Part shown: piece by piece, positions 41,414 to 49,928 of the stretch
Layout of the letters: each line of letters opens with the position of its first letter
Position numbering within the stretch: the first letter of the stretch is position 1
NCBI GenBank assembly: GCA_963377175.1
Contig: CAUJNA010000846.1
Span: forward strand, 579,104-643,103
DNA: 64,000 bases
From: Effrenium voratum
Taxonomy: Eukaryota > Sar > Dinophyceae > Suessiales > Symbiodiniaceae
Reading direction: 5' to 3'
Position numbers and translations under genes: made by a program
Notes under the pieces: generated by a model
What the model saw: only the letters and a program-made list of their open reading frames with translations
Database searches by the model: none
What the model was told of the DNA's origin: nothing

Positions 41414-42361
41414 ATGAGTAATACTAAATATTATGGATTGAGAAGAAGGAAAACCTTTGATGAAATGCTTAAAGAAGCGATGACACACAGACTGATAATA
41501 ACAACCATCCCAGAAAAACGGAGAGTAGATTTATTAATGAATGAAGTTGATTTTGACGAATTTGATTTAACAAATTATGGCATTAACAAGAAATATATGA
41601 GTTTAAACAATAATAAATATGATACTGATATGTTCCCGGTAATGACACTTGACAAAGCAACACAGTTTCCTATCAGAGAAATCAAAGAAACACAAACAGA
41701 CCTACCAAATGATAAAGAAACACAAACTGATGACATTGATTATACAGGTTTGATTTCAGACGGATTTTCAAAGAGTTTTAAAAGTAATCTTAAGAATAGG
41801 GCAGAGGCAGAAGTACAAGCATCCTTATTCAAACCTATTCAAGATGGTGATGATGCCGATGAACCAGACGACGACGACGATGATGATAACGGAAACAAAA
41901 AGAAAAGTTTAAACCTGATTAGGATTATAGAATTTATGTTAAGGTCGGGTTTTAGTGTAGCAGAAATAATAATACATATAACTTATCAAACTACATTAAC
42001 CACTCTACAAATTACTGAATTGACAGCATACATTATAGGAAATTCACTAATTACAACTTTTGATATTACTAATGGTATTATGAATTGGTTAAGTAATAAT
42101 ACTAATGAAGAAGTTGAGTTAAACACTTCTCCTCCTGTTAGCGTTAATAGTTCTCCACCTATCACTGTTAATAGTTCTTCAACACATACGGTTAATTCAA
42201 CGTCGTCGCGAAGCTCGCGAGCCTCTGGCGAGGCGTCATCAGAAGAAAATGTTAATTATGAAATAGCACCGCCGACCGACATTCCTATTCCTACTGATGC
42301 TGAAACCGATGAAGAAGATAAGGATAAAGATAAGAATAAAGAAAAGCAAAATCTAAAATAA
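41414..42361 (+). CDS. unknown protein with hydrophobic central region
   Basis: 315 residues, not recognised. It starts YYGLRRRKTFDEMLKEAM, sharing a DE-[LM]-LKE motif with the preceding product. KETQTD is repeated (about residues 96 and 106), followed by an Asp-rich stretch. Residues about 175-235 hold hydrophobic segments (LIRIIEFML, AEIIIHITYQTTLTTLQI, AYIIGNSLIT) that could be membrane-embedded. The C-terminus has Ser/Thr-rich repeats (VNSSPPITVNSS) and an acidic tail. TCTA lies 12 nt upstream. A short GC-rich patch with a CGCGAAGCTCGCGA palindrome near 42206-42220 stands out from viral composition. Confidence 0.6.
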   Translation: MSNTKYYGLRRRKTFDEMLKEAMTHRLIITTIPEKRRVDLLMNEVDFDEFDLTNYGINKKYMSLNNNKYDTDMFPVMTLDKATQFPIREIKETQTDLPNDKETQTDDIDYTGLISDGFSKSFKSNLKNRAEAEVQASLFKPIQDGDDADEPDDDDDDDNGNKKKSLNLIRIIEFMLRSGFSVAEIIIHITYQTTLTTLQITELTAYIIGNSLITTFDITNGIMNWLSNNTNEEVELNTSPPVSVNSSPPITVNSSSTHTVNSTSSRSSRASGEASSEENVNYEIAPPTDIPIPTDAETDEEDKDKDKNKEKQNLK

Positions 42362-42407
42362 ACAAATATGAAAGACATAGAGTTAAAACCATCATGAAAA
42401 TAAAATC

Positions 42408-42435
42408 ATATTTTAAAATACTTACTTTAAAATAT
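42408..42435. terminator. 10-bp hairpin between convergent genes
   Basis: ATATTTTAAA (42408-42417) and TTTAAAATAT (42426-42435) around an 8-nt loop, between the plus gene ending at 42361 and the minus gene ending at 42435. Confidence 0.55.
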
Positions 42436-42686
42436 CATTTTTCAGGGGTAGAAACTAGGATCAAATTATTGCCTTTGTATTTTCTGTTGTAGTCATTTTT
42501 AGGAGGTTGATTTACTGTTCCTTCCTCTTCCTTTTTTCTATGATACCTTTGTCGGTCAAGTGCCCTTTTTCTTTCAAGAAATTCAGGGTCTTCTACCTTT
42601 TTCTTCTTATAATATAATCTGGTGAATAAAGCCATCTGTTCCTTAATCTCATCAATTGTCAAGTCATCAATATTTTTAGTGCTCAT
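42435..42686 (-). CDS. unknown small basic protein
   Basis: 83 residues, not recognised. The N-terminal half is a helix (NIDDLTIDEIKEQMALFTRL). It is followed by ERKRALDRQRYHRKKEEEG, a basic segment like the DNA-contacting part of bZIP-type or homing-type helices. It is the only minus-strand gene in the right half. A regulator is possible, but the length and lack of a clear leucine zipper argue for caution. Confidence 0.5.
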   Translation of the reverse strand: MSTKNIDDLTIDEIKEQMALFTRLYYKKKKVEDPEFLERKRALDRQRYHRKKEEEGTVNQPPKNDYNRKYKGNNLILVSTPEK

Positions 42687-42780
42687 TTTTATCTTAATAT
42701 ATTATGGTAATATTTCTTTAAGTATATTAAGGCAAAATATGAATTAATATATATTCAATAAGGCGAATAAAAGAGTAATA

Positions 42781-42797
42781 CGAAATATAGTTAAGGA
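42781..42797 (+). promoter_or_regulatory. CGAAATA-type upstream element, copy 1
   Basis: CGAAATATAGTTAAGGA lies 33 nt before the polymerase start codon. Close variants lie before two CxxC genes (47907 and 49268) at 25 and 28 nt. Candidate early promoter element. Confidence 0.5.
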
Positions 42798-42830
42798 CAT
42801 ATTAACTATTATTAATATATAGACTAATTT

Positions 42831-45800
42831 ATGACAAAAAAACGTATAGATACAAACATTCAAGACCTAAAAAACACAAGAGACAGGAAAAGGGGCAGTA
42901 TTACCGCTCAAACCCTACAGAAAGTCAATACCATCATTGATTTTTATGAAGACCGCAAAATTGTTCAATTTGACACGGCAAACAAATTAATCAATGGCAT
43001 CATTGCAACAAACGACAAGGAATTGAAGAAAGGACTGAAGCAATATGAAAAGGCAGTTGCCAAATACCAAAACATAGCACCCATAGGCGAGAGAATGAAA
43101 CCAACAACTGAAAAGGCAGTCAGAGGCAAGAAACTAGCAACAATCAGGAGAAGAATTAATGAAAAAACACCTTTACGAAGAATTCAAAGGATGTATAGAG
43201 ACAACATAACGAAGGACAGAAAAACGATTGTTATTAAATATATTCTTTTTACTAAAGACGAAGGACGCGCTACAAAATCCGGTTTTTTTAGATTGAATGG
43301 TATTAAATACTACCCGTTGCTATATCCTAACGTTAAAAGGGCAGGCAACATAAAAGCACAGTGGGAGTTTATTACTAATGCTGTTAATGTTAAAATTACA
43401 AAGCATTTTGATAAACATAAGTTTCATAAACTGGTGGCAGTGATGAGAAGCGACCCAGCGTTTAAGAGTTTTACAGATGGCGAGGTTTATAACTACCTTG
43501 ATTGCATCAAAATAGAAAGCGCCGACTTAGTTGATGAGGACGCAGTAGATTATGATATTTTTGATGATGAACTCACCGACGCTAAACATAACATAAGTAT
43601 TCATCATAGATACATTCAAACCGAATTGAACCCTGACTGCTTAACATTGAAGGAAGCAATAAAAAAAGGTGAGCATATTGAAAATGAGTGCTGGATTAAT
43701 ACGTTGATGGAACACTACGCGGACACGCTGATGAGGCACAAAAGAACCAAAAAGAAGAATTTAACCAGAGAGAGGATATTAGAAATCATCAACAAAAGCG
43801 ATGAAAACTTCAAAAAGCACGGTGCTTCAATCATGCAAATGGATGCTGTGTTTAAACAGTTTGACATCAAAGCAAGAATTTACGACATTGACAGCAAATT
43901 GATTTACAAGCATGACCCAAAAGACTTCAATAGCAGAAGAATAATTACTTTTAATGGTTTAGTAAAGAACAGTCATATTTACACATTGAACCACGACATG
44001 AAAAATCTTAAAGCAAACCCGAATGTAGAAGACGTCCATAAGCTTAAAATCCATAGCAATTATTACATCAGTAGCAGGGAGACACCCATCAAATATAAGA
44101 TGATTGAAAATTTGGACGACATATTAAAACTCAATGAGGAAGATGAATACAAGTTGATATTGAAAGACAATGATTTAGACAAGGCAGTTTTTGAACTCAA
44201 GCAGATAGGATATGAACCACAAATAGGATACACTGCAGGTAGGACAACTGAAGTCAAAATGGATTTTACGCATCAAATAGGAAAGAAGCAAAAGAAAGTT
44301 TATTATTCAATAGTAAACCAGAATTTTGACAGAGACAGAATTGATGAGGACATCGCAGTTGACGAAGAAGAAGTATATAATAACATCAGTGAAGAAATGT
44401 TTAAATTTAACAGAAAATTGTTGTGCGAAAACTACAAGAGTTATTATAATGAAGTTGATGTCCAGATTTTGGATGAATGCAGAACAATTGTAGCACACGG
44501 CATGATGAGAAGCAATGTAGGTAAGGAAGTAGAAACCGATGAAAGATGTAGCATTGACACATGTAAAGCATTTACACATCAAGGAAGCAAGATTAATTAT
44601 ATCCCGATTTTTAAAGAATTTGATGTGTGGAAACCTTACGATCACACTTGCGATTTCAACAGATTTAACAATTACACACTGTATTATGTTCAAGCAAATC
44701 AGGGCAACATCTTTTTTAACAAAAAATTTAATCTGGTGTATGGTAAATACTTAAAAGAATTGGTTAAAAGAGGCGTTGTGATGAAAATACTATATTATAA
44801 AACACCGTCGCAAGTGTTGAAGGTAAAATACAAGAAAGCGATAAGCGAATTGTTTAAATCAAACATCAGTCCTGACGAGGAGCAAAACAACAAAATCAAG
44901 AAGACAATAGCAAATATTACTTTTGGACTAATGGAAAAATCATATAACAGAAAGTCAGTGAGTAGGATCTTTGACAATGTAGGGCATGCTTTACATCATC
45001 AAAGAACCCATGGAGGCAGACTGTATGTTTTGGATGATGAAGAATATGAGTGTTTTAATAAATGGCAACTATTAAACGATGATGAGTGGAGTATTGAACT
45101 CTCCGAAGATGAGAGACCATACTTCCAACATGTAAATGGTAGTATGACATTTCCTGAATTTGGTATCGATTGCAAAGTTGAAGACGGCAAGACTTATTAC
45201 AGCGAACGGGGCGAGAAATATAGGGAAACTGAAAAGATAAGTAAGACTGCCAAATATTATGTTGTTTGTCTTACCGACCAAAGAAAACTAATGAACGGAT
45301 TTAGGTATATTAAAGAATTATTATTACAAGGTCATAATTTTAACATGTATGAAACTTTTGAAAAACTGAAAGCAAATAGTATTAAAGTTTATGCGGTGAA
45401 AACCGATGCCTTTCATATTGCAAAGAAAGATGTAAGGAAGGCAAAGAAGTTGTTAGATTTTCATAATGATATTGGAGGCTGGAGAGTAGAAAATAATAAA
45501 GTCTATGAACTGGAAACTGATTACAATTGGAAATTTAATGAGTTAGTAAAAATACCAACTTTTCAGAATGAAACAATACCGATTGAAGATGAGTGGGATG
45601 TTGAAAGCATCTGTAATAAGATTATTGAAAAAAGAAGAGTTATGATTAGAGCAAAATTTGCTGGGAGCGGTAAAAGTTTTATAGGCAAGTATATGGAAAA
45701 TTTAGGACACAATACACTTTTTGTAGTGCCTCAAAATATGTTAAAACAAGAGATTGAATGCGAAGCGGTGACAGTAAATACATTCTTTAGTATTCCAGTT

Positions 45801-46934
45801 GATAAAGGGGATGACCTACCAAAGTTTGATTATTCAGATTTTGATTGTATAGTGTTTGATGAGATTTATATGTCCAGTCCTTACATATTGAACAAAATAA
45901 GGGTGTTTGCAAATAACAATCCTGACATCGTAATTATAGGTGCAGGTGATGTCAAGCAACTGCCACCGATTGAACCTTTCACTAATACTCAAAACGCAGG
46001 CGAATACATTGACAAATGTATTGACATTATTTTTAAATATAATATATTTTTAAAGATATGTAAGCGAGTAGGTGGCAAGGATACAGAAGAAGGAGAAAGA
46101 AACAGAAAGAAACTGAATGAAATCTATGATGACTTTTGGATTACAAAGATGGCAGTTGAAGAATGGATAGTTAAGCATTTCAAATTTACTAAAGATGTTA
46201 TGAATAGTGAAAACAACATAGCATATACAAATATTAGATGTGAGGCAGTATCCAATGAGATTAGAAAAAGATTAGGTAAAACATGCAAATATGAAATTGG
46301 AGAAATCTTAATATGCAGACTTTACAAAAAGGACAAGGAAGGAAAACTGAATGTTAATATTAGGTGGAAGGTTGTTAATAACGAAGGATACAAGATAACA
46401 ATACAAGATATTAAGGATGCAGAGAACATTAGAACACTTGACATTGATATTGTAGATAAGCATTTTAGATATGCCTACTGTGCTACCACTCATAGCAGAC
46501 AGGGGACATCAATCAGTGATAATATGACCATTCACGAATGGAACAAAGATTATTTAGTTTGTAGGGAATGGTTGTGGACGAGTATCACACGAGCGAGGGA
46601 TTTTAACAATGTCTATTTTTACAAGAACAAAGAGGGAGATGAAGATATGTTTAAGAGTTTGGTAATCAACTATTTTAAAAACAAAGTTGAAGGATATAAA
46701 CAGCAAGATAGAGTAGCAAAAAGAGAAATAGACGAAGAGCAATACATTGACGAAAACTGGTGCTTAAAATACTTCAAATCCTGTTGCCAAAACTGCGGAA
46801 TTAAATTTAATCTAGATACAAGAGGAGGAAAGATAAGTTCTAACTTCACTGCTCAACGTTGTGATAATGAGTTATGCCATACGGTTGAAAACTGCACCGC
46901 CTTCTGTGTCTATTGCAATTGTAGTGCGTCATGA
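42831..46934 (+). CDS. DNA polymerase B fused to SF1 helicase
   Basis: 1367 residues, apparently the replication protein. The polymerase half has SIDTCKAFT (motif A, about residue 574), KKTIANITFG (motif B, K-x3-N-x2-FG, about 690) and VKTDAFHI (motif C variant with a single catalytic Asp, about 858), with IPIFKEFDVWKPYD between A and B as in polymerases of this mobile-element clade. The helicase half has AGSGKS (Walker A, about 944), IVFDEIYM (Walker B, about 1006), GDVKQLPPIE (about 1038), THSRQG (about 1220) and SITRAR (about 1250), all SF1 (Pif1/RecD-like). The C-terminus (from 1318) is Cys-rich, a likely zinc ribbon. The N-terminal 550 residues contain ENECWINTLMEHY and NSHIYTLNH, possibly a Cys/His papain- or OTU-like module (inference). 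The exonuclease motifs were not located with confidence. A CGAAATA element precedes it. Confidence 0.85.
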   Translation: MTKKRIDTNIQDLKNTRDRKRGSITAQTLQKVNTIIDFYEDRKIVQFDTANKLINGIIATNDKELKKGLKQYEKAVAKYQNIAPIGERMKPTTEKAVRGKKLATIRRRINEKTPLRRIQRMYRDNITKDRKTIVIKYILFTKDEGRATKSGFFRLNGIKYYPLLYPNVKRAGNIKAQWEFITNAVNVKITKHFDKHKFHKLVAVMRSDPAFKSFTDGEVYNYLDCIKIESADLVDEDAVDYDIFDDELTDAKHNISIHHRYIQTELNPDCLTLKEAIKKGEHIENECWINTLMEHYADTLMRHKRTKKKNLTRERILEIINKSDENFKKHGASIMQMDAVFKQFDIKARIYDIDSKLIYKHDPKDFNSRRIITFNGLVKNSHIYTLNHDMKNLKANPNVEDVHKLKIHSNYYISSRETPIKYKMIENLDDILKLNEEDEYKLILKDNDLDKAVFELKQIGYEPQIGYTAGRTTEVKMDFTHQIGKKQKKVYYSIVNQNFDRDRIDEDIAVDEEEVYNNISEEMFKFNRKLLCENYKSYYNEVDVQILDECRTIVAHGMMRSNVGKEVETDERCSIDTCKAFTHQGSKINYIPIFKEFDVWKPYDHTCDFNRFNNYTLYYVQANQGNIFFNKKFNLVYGKYLKELVKRGVVMKILYYKTPSQVLKVKYKKAISELFKSNISPDEEQNNKIKKTIANITFGLMEKSYNRKSVSRIFDNVGHALHHQRTHGGRLYVLDDEEYECFNKWQLLNDDEWSIELSEDERPYFQHVNGSMTFPEFGIDCKVEDGKTYYSERGEKYRETEKISKTAKYYVVCLTDQRKLMNGFRYIKELLLQGHNFNMYETFEKLKANSIKVYAVKTDAFHIAKKDVRKAKKLLDFHNDIGGWRVENNKVYELETDYNWKFNELVKIPTFQNETIPIEDEWDVESICNKIIEKRRVMIRAKFAGSGKSFIGKYMENLGHNTLFVVPQNMLKQEIECEAVTVNTFFSIPVDKGDDLPKFDYSDFDCIVFDEIYMSSPYILNKIRVFANNNPDIVIIGAGDVKQLPPIEPFTNTQNAGEYIDKCIDIIFKYNIFLKICKRVGGKDTEEGERNRKKLNEIYDDFWITKMAVEEWIVKHFKFTKDVMNSENNIAYTNIRCEAVSNEIRKRLGKTCKYEIGEILICRLYKKDKEGKLNVNIRWKVVNNEGYKITIQDIKDAENIRTLDIDIVDKHFRYAYCATTHSRQGTSISDNMTIHEWNKDYLVCREWLWTSITRARDFNNVYFYKNKEGDEDMFKSLVINYFKNKVEGYKQQDRVAKREIDEEQYIDENWCLKYFKSCCQNCGIKFNLDTRGGKISSNFTAQRCDNELCHTVENCTAFCVYCNCSAS

Positions 46935-46966
46935 ATAATTTTGAAAATGAGTTTTTCAAAATTATT
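46934..46966. terminator. 14-bp perfect hairpin after the polymerase gene
   Basis: AATAATTTTGAAAA (46934-46947), loop TGAGT, complement 46953-46966. It starts at the last base of the stop codon. Confidence 0.65.
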
Positions 46967-46981
46967 TTATTAACTTAATTA

Positions 46982-47899
46982 ATGAGTTCAACACAAGAAA
47001 TTATCAAGAGTGTATATTATGATAGAAGCGGTTATGGTTCAAAACAAACAACCCTCAAGGATGCTAAGCAAAAAGATAGTAGTATTACAATTAACGCTAT
47101 TAATGAATTCTTTAGTAAAAATGTAGAAGAAAAAAGAAAGATGAGAGGTGAAAATAGTTTTATTGCTCCGCATAGTTTCTGGGAATTTCAAGTTGATATG
47201 TTTTTCATTTCTAAAAATGATTTGGAAAATCAAACATTTAGAATTGGAATGATATGCATTGATATATTTAGCAAATATATGCATATCGTGCCAATTAAAT
47301 CCAAGACACCGCCAGACATTTTAGCAGGAATGATGGAGAATATCAATAAGATGGGTGGCAAACCGAAATTAATTTATACCGACGAGGAAGGCAGTTTTTT
47401 TAATCAATCAGTATTAGATTATTTGAAGGAGGAGAAAATTGAATTACATAGAACTAGAGGTCATCCAGCATTTGCGGAGCGTGGAATTCAGACTTTTAAA
47501 GATCAACTGTTTAAACGAGTTGAAGCGGACAAGAAAAATGGAAAGCAGAATATCCAATGGACGGATTATATTTTTGAAATATTATTAACTTACAATAATA
47601 AGAATATTCATTCCGCAACTAAATTTACACCGAAGGACGCAAGAATGAAAAAGAATGAATTTGAAGTAAAAATGAATATTACAATGCAAGCAAGAAATAC
47701 TAGAAAATACCCTGAGTTGTCAGTGGGTAGTAATGTAAAAATAATGAGGAAGAAAGGCATAAGCGAAAAGGCACATACCAGTCATTGGTTAAAAGAAGTA
47801 TTTAAAGTAAAATCAATTGATAGTAAATTAGGGCAATCTTACTTTCATTTGGAAGGAAAAACTAGTCCTTATTTGAGACACGAATTATTGAAAGTTTAA
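46982..47899 (+). CDS. retroviral-type DDE integrase
   Basis: 305 residues. Integrates the linear viral DNA into host chromosomes. The core carries Asp in FQVDMFF (about residue 71), Asp in IYTDEEGSF (about 134) and Glu in AFAERGIQTFK (about 166), an rve-type DDE triad with 31 residues between the second Asp and Glu. The N-terminus lacks an obvious HHCC zinc finger. The C-terminal part (about 245-305, VGSNVKIMRKKG ... HWLKEVFKVKSI) resembles an SH3/chromo-like DNA-binding domain, as in Polinton integrases. Established function: strand transfer giving a 5-6 bp duplication, in agreement with CCAAC here. It follows the polymerase by 47 nt, separated by a hairpin. Confidence 0.88.
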   Translation: MSSTQEIIKSVYYDRSGYGSKQTTLKDAKQKDSSITINAINEFFSKNVEEKRKMRGENSFIAPHSFWEFQVDMFFISKNDLENQTFRIGMICIDIFSKYMHIVPIKSKTPPDILAGMMENINKMGGKPKLIYTDEEGSFFNQSVLDYLKEEKIELHRTRGHPAFAERGIQTFKDQLFKRVEADKKNGKQNIQWTDYIFEILLTYNNKNIHSATKFTPKDARMKKNEFEVKMNITMQARNTRKYPELSVGSNVKIMRKKGISEKAHTSHWLKEVFKVKSIDSKLGQSYFHLEGKTSPYLRHELLKV

Positions 47900-47906
47900 T
47901 ATTAAA

Positions 47907-47923
47907 CGAAATACAGTTAAAGA
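47907..47923 (+). promoter_or_regulatory. CGAAATA-type upstream element, copy 2
   Basis: CGAAATACAGTTAAAGA followed by AAAAACGCCTTATATTATTAGTGAA before the start at 47949. The extended sequence matches copy 3 almost base for base. Confidence 0.55.
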
Positions 47924-47948
47924 AAAAACGCCTTATATTATTAGTGAA

Positions 47949-48596
47949 ATGTTATTTAATTATTCAAATTGCGAATGTTGTACAACTAAAAGGAATGATG
48001 TTAATATAACATTGTATAAGTTATTACCTGCTAATCTATGTAATAAAATAAGTGAATATAATGTATACTGCAATCAATGCTGTATAACAAGAGACCTTGA
48101 AAAGTTTTTTCTTGAAGAACATAAGGACAAGGGATATACAAAGTTTCAATTACAGTTAAAATTCTTTATGCGACACCAAGCAAGATTTCCTATACACTTT
48201 TACCAGAAGATTTCCAGAAAGTCATATGAAAATGAAATTGATGAATTCTTTAGTAATATAGATTTAATTAGGAGGTTTGGAGGAATAAACGCAATTAAAC
48301 CATACAAAGCATTTGTCAAAAAATACCGTTATTTGTTTGAATGGATTGACTGGCATTTATTAGACAAAGATAAAATAAACGAAGTCTTGAACGAATTTAG
48401 AGCAACTAAATATAGTATATGGTATTACTACAACACTAAATATAAAGTATGTCTATTGTTGTATTTATTCTTTTGGGAATATATTTATTCAATAATAGGA
48501 AAAAACAATATCAAATATATATACATTGGTGATATAGATAAATATGTAGATTACATATTTGAAGACATATTGCCTGACCATTATTTTAATCCATAA
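47949..48596 (+). CDS. unknown CxxC protein, paralogue 1
   Basis: 215 residues, not recognised. N-terminal pattern CECC ... LYKLLPANLCNKISEY ... CNQC (two CxxC pairs about 35 residues apart enclosing an LP-x-x-x-x-N-x-I helix), probably one zinc site. The rest is helical and aromatic-rich (FRATKYSIWYYYNTKY, LLLYLFFWEYIY). The N-terminal module recurs in 48675-48857 and 49313-49840, giving a tandem family. The upstream CGAAATA element and the downstream hairpin are also shared. The LP...N.I helix recalls F-box-like adaptors, but this is speculative. Confidence 0.65.
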   Translation: MLFNYSNCECCTTKRNDVNITLYKLLPANLCNKISEYNVYCNQCCITRDLEKFFLEEHKDKGYTKFQLQLKFFMRHQARFPIHFYQKISRKSYENEIDEFFSNIDLIRRFGGINAIKPYKAFVKKYRYLFEWIDWHLLDKDKINEVLNEFRATKYSIWYYYNTKYKVCLLLYLFFWEYIYSIIGKNNIKYIYIGDIDKYVDYIFEDILPDHYFNP

Positions 48597-48626
48597 ACCT
48601 TACAATAAAAACATTGTAAGATTTAT
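48593..48626. terminator. hairpin after paralogue 1
   Basis: ATAAACCTTACAAT ... ATTGTAAGATTTAT with an A-rich loop. The same hairpin lies after paralogue 3 (about 49852-49884) and, degraded, beside the left inverted repeat (29274-29313). Confidence 0.6.
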
Positions 48627-48674
48627 GATTTCAAAATGACTTGAAGAAATAATAACTTAATATATTATAGTAAA

Positions 48675-48857
48675 ATGAGTGATACAGTCGGTATCAATGC
48701 TAAAAATATATTGAAAGACAAATTTATGAGTTATAAATGTGATGACTGTGAAATGCTCAAATTACCAATTGAACGGGGTTTTGCAAATGGTGTTTGTAAT
48801 AATATTTGTCAATATATAATATGCAATAATTGCAATAGAATTATAAAAAAAAATTGA
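48675..48857 (+). CDS. unknown CxxC protein, short paralogue 2
   Basis: 60 residues comprising only the N-terminal module: CDDC, LPIERGFANGVCNNICQY, CNNC. It ends at TGA five nt before the next ATG. It may be a truncated paralogue whose C-terminal body is the following gene, or a free-standing zinc finger. Confidence 0.5.
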   Translation: MSDTVGINAKNILKDKFMSYKCDDCEMLKLPIERGFANGVCNNICQYIICNNCNRIIKKN

Positions 48858-48861
48858 TGAT

Positions 48862-49260
48862 ATGAATAACAAGGATATTGATATTATAAATAATGAAACT
48901 ATTGATGATGATTTAGAAATATTTGTATTTATTGAAATGAATAATTTCTTAACTATAGAAGGATTTGATAATTTATTAGAATGTAACGACGAAGGATATA
49001 ATAATGATTTTATTTTTAAGTATTATAGTATTGTAAAACAATTATACAATATGTCTTTTAATATTAAACGTTTAAAATACGTTGTATTGTTTGATTTTTT
49101 AAATGAGTTTTTAAATAATGAGTATAAAACTCACGAACTTAGATATACAATAAAACGTGCGATTGGAATAATGGGAATGTTTAGAAAACAAATAAAAAAT
49201 AATTTTTATAATGAAACAACATGTGACAAAATAATAGAAAGAATTAAATTAATAATTTAG
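48862..49260 (+). CDS. unknown protein, possible detached body of paralogue 2
   Basis: 132 residues, not recognised, helical, acidic N-terminus, no Cys pairs. The two pieces together (192 residues) match the length of the complete paralogues (175-215), so an ancestral single gene split by a stop or frameshift is plausible. The gap of 4 nt also allows translational coupling as two proteins. Confidence 0.5.
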   Translation: MNNKDIDIINNETIDDDLEIFVFIEMNNFLTIEGFDNLLECNDEGYNNDFIFKYYSIVKQLYNMSFNIKRLKYVVLFDFLNEFLNNEYKTHELRYTIKRAIGIMGMFRKQIKNNFYNETTCDKIIERIKLII

Positions 49261-49267
49261 TTTTAGG

Positions 49268-49284
49268 CGAAATAGTCCTAAAGA
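49268..49284 (+). promoter_or_regulatory. CGAAATA-type upstream element, copy 3
   Basis: CGAAATAGTCCTAAAGA followed by AAAAACACCTTATATTAATAGTGAA, 28 nt before the start at 49313. Near-duplicate of copy 2. Confidence 0.55.
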
Positions 49285-49312
49285 AAAAACACCTTATATT
49301 AATAGTGAAGAA

Positions 49313-49840
49313 ATGAACGGTATTGAAATCAATAAGTATATTAATAAGAAATGCTACGACTGTTGCCACTTTAAAAAGGAAAATATGGAATTGTATAAAT
49401 TAAATTTACCTAATGGAATAATAAATAATATTATTGATTATGCTTTGGGTGAAGAAGATTTATGTAGAACTTGTAAAACCTGGAGAGATAACCAAGCTAT
49501 AATCAAATGTTTGTTGAGATTAAAAGGAAGACATAATAGAAATGTAGAAGATGACATTTTGATATTTTTAACTGTGTATAAATTACCACCTTACGTTTAT
49601 GTTAAACAGTTTCTTAAAATCAGTAAGAAAAAATATGAAATGATTCATGATATATTAAGGATGTTGTGTCATAGTCAAAAGAAAGGAGATGATATTAAAG
49701 AATATATCAAATATTATATTGAAATTTATAAAAAGTTTAATGTTAAAAATACAGTGAGAGATATTAATATTATTTTTAAAATGATGTATGACATAAGTGA
49801 GATTTGTCAATTAAATTATTATCCTGAACTTAAATTATAA
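49313..49840 (+). CDS. unknown CxxC protein, paralogue 3
   Basis: 175 residues. N-terminal CYDCC ... YKLNLPNGIINNIIDYAL ... CRTCKTW repeats the module of the two upstream paralogues. The C-terminal two thirds are helical with Lys/Tyr-rich segments. It is the last gene before the right inverted repeat. Function unknown; expansion in tandem suggests a rapidly evolving host-interaction or regulatory role (inference). Confidence 0.65.
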   Translation: MNGIEINKYINKKCYDCCHFKKENMELYKLNLPNGIINNIIDYALGEEDLCRTCKTWRDNQAIIKCLLRLKGRHNRNVEDDILIFLTVYKLPPYVYVKQFLKISKKKYEMIHDILRMLCHSQKKGDDIKEYIKYYIEIYKKFNVKNTVRDINIIFKMMYDISEICQLNYYPELKL

Positions 49841-49851
49841 ATTACACCATA

Positions 49852-49885
49852 AACCTTACAATAAAAAAACATTGTAAGATTTATG
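49852..49885. terminator. hairpin after paralogue 3, next to the right inverted repeat
   Basis: ATAAACCTTACAAT (left arm), A-rich loop, ATTGTAAGATTTAT (right arm). The homologous sequence at the left end makes this hairpin part of an extended, diverged inverted repeat of about 190-210 bp. Confidence 0.6.
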
Positions 49886-49928
49886 TTTTGAAATTATGGG
49901 GATTTTGGGATTTGGGATTTTGGAAAAA

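Noticed and set aside
46982..47899. LTR-retrotransposon or retrovirus origin for the integrase
   Set aside because: No reverse transcriptase, RNase H or long terminal repeats; flanked by polymerase B, capsid genes and inverted repeats.
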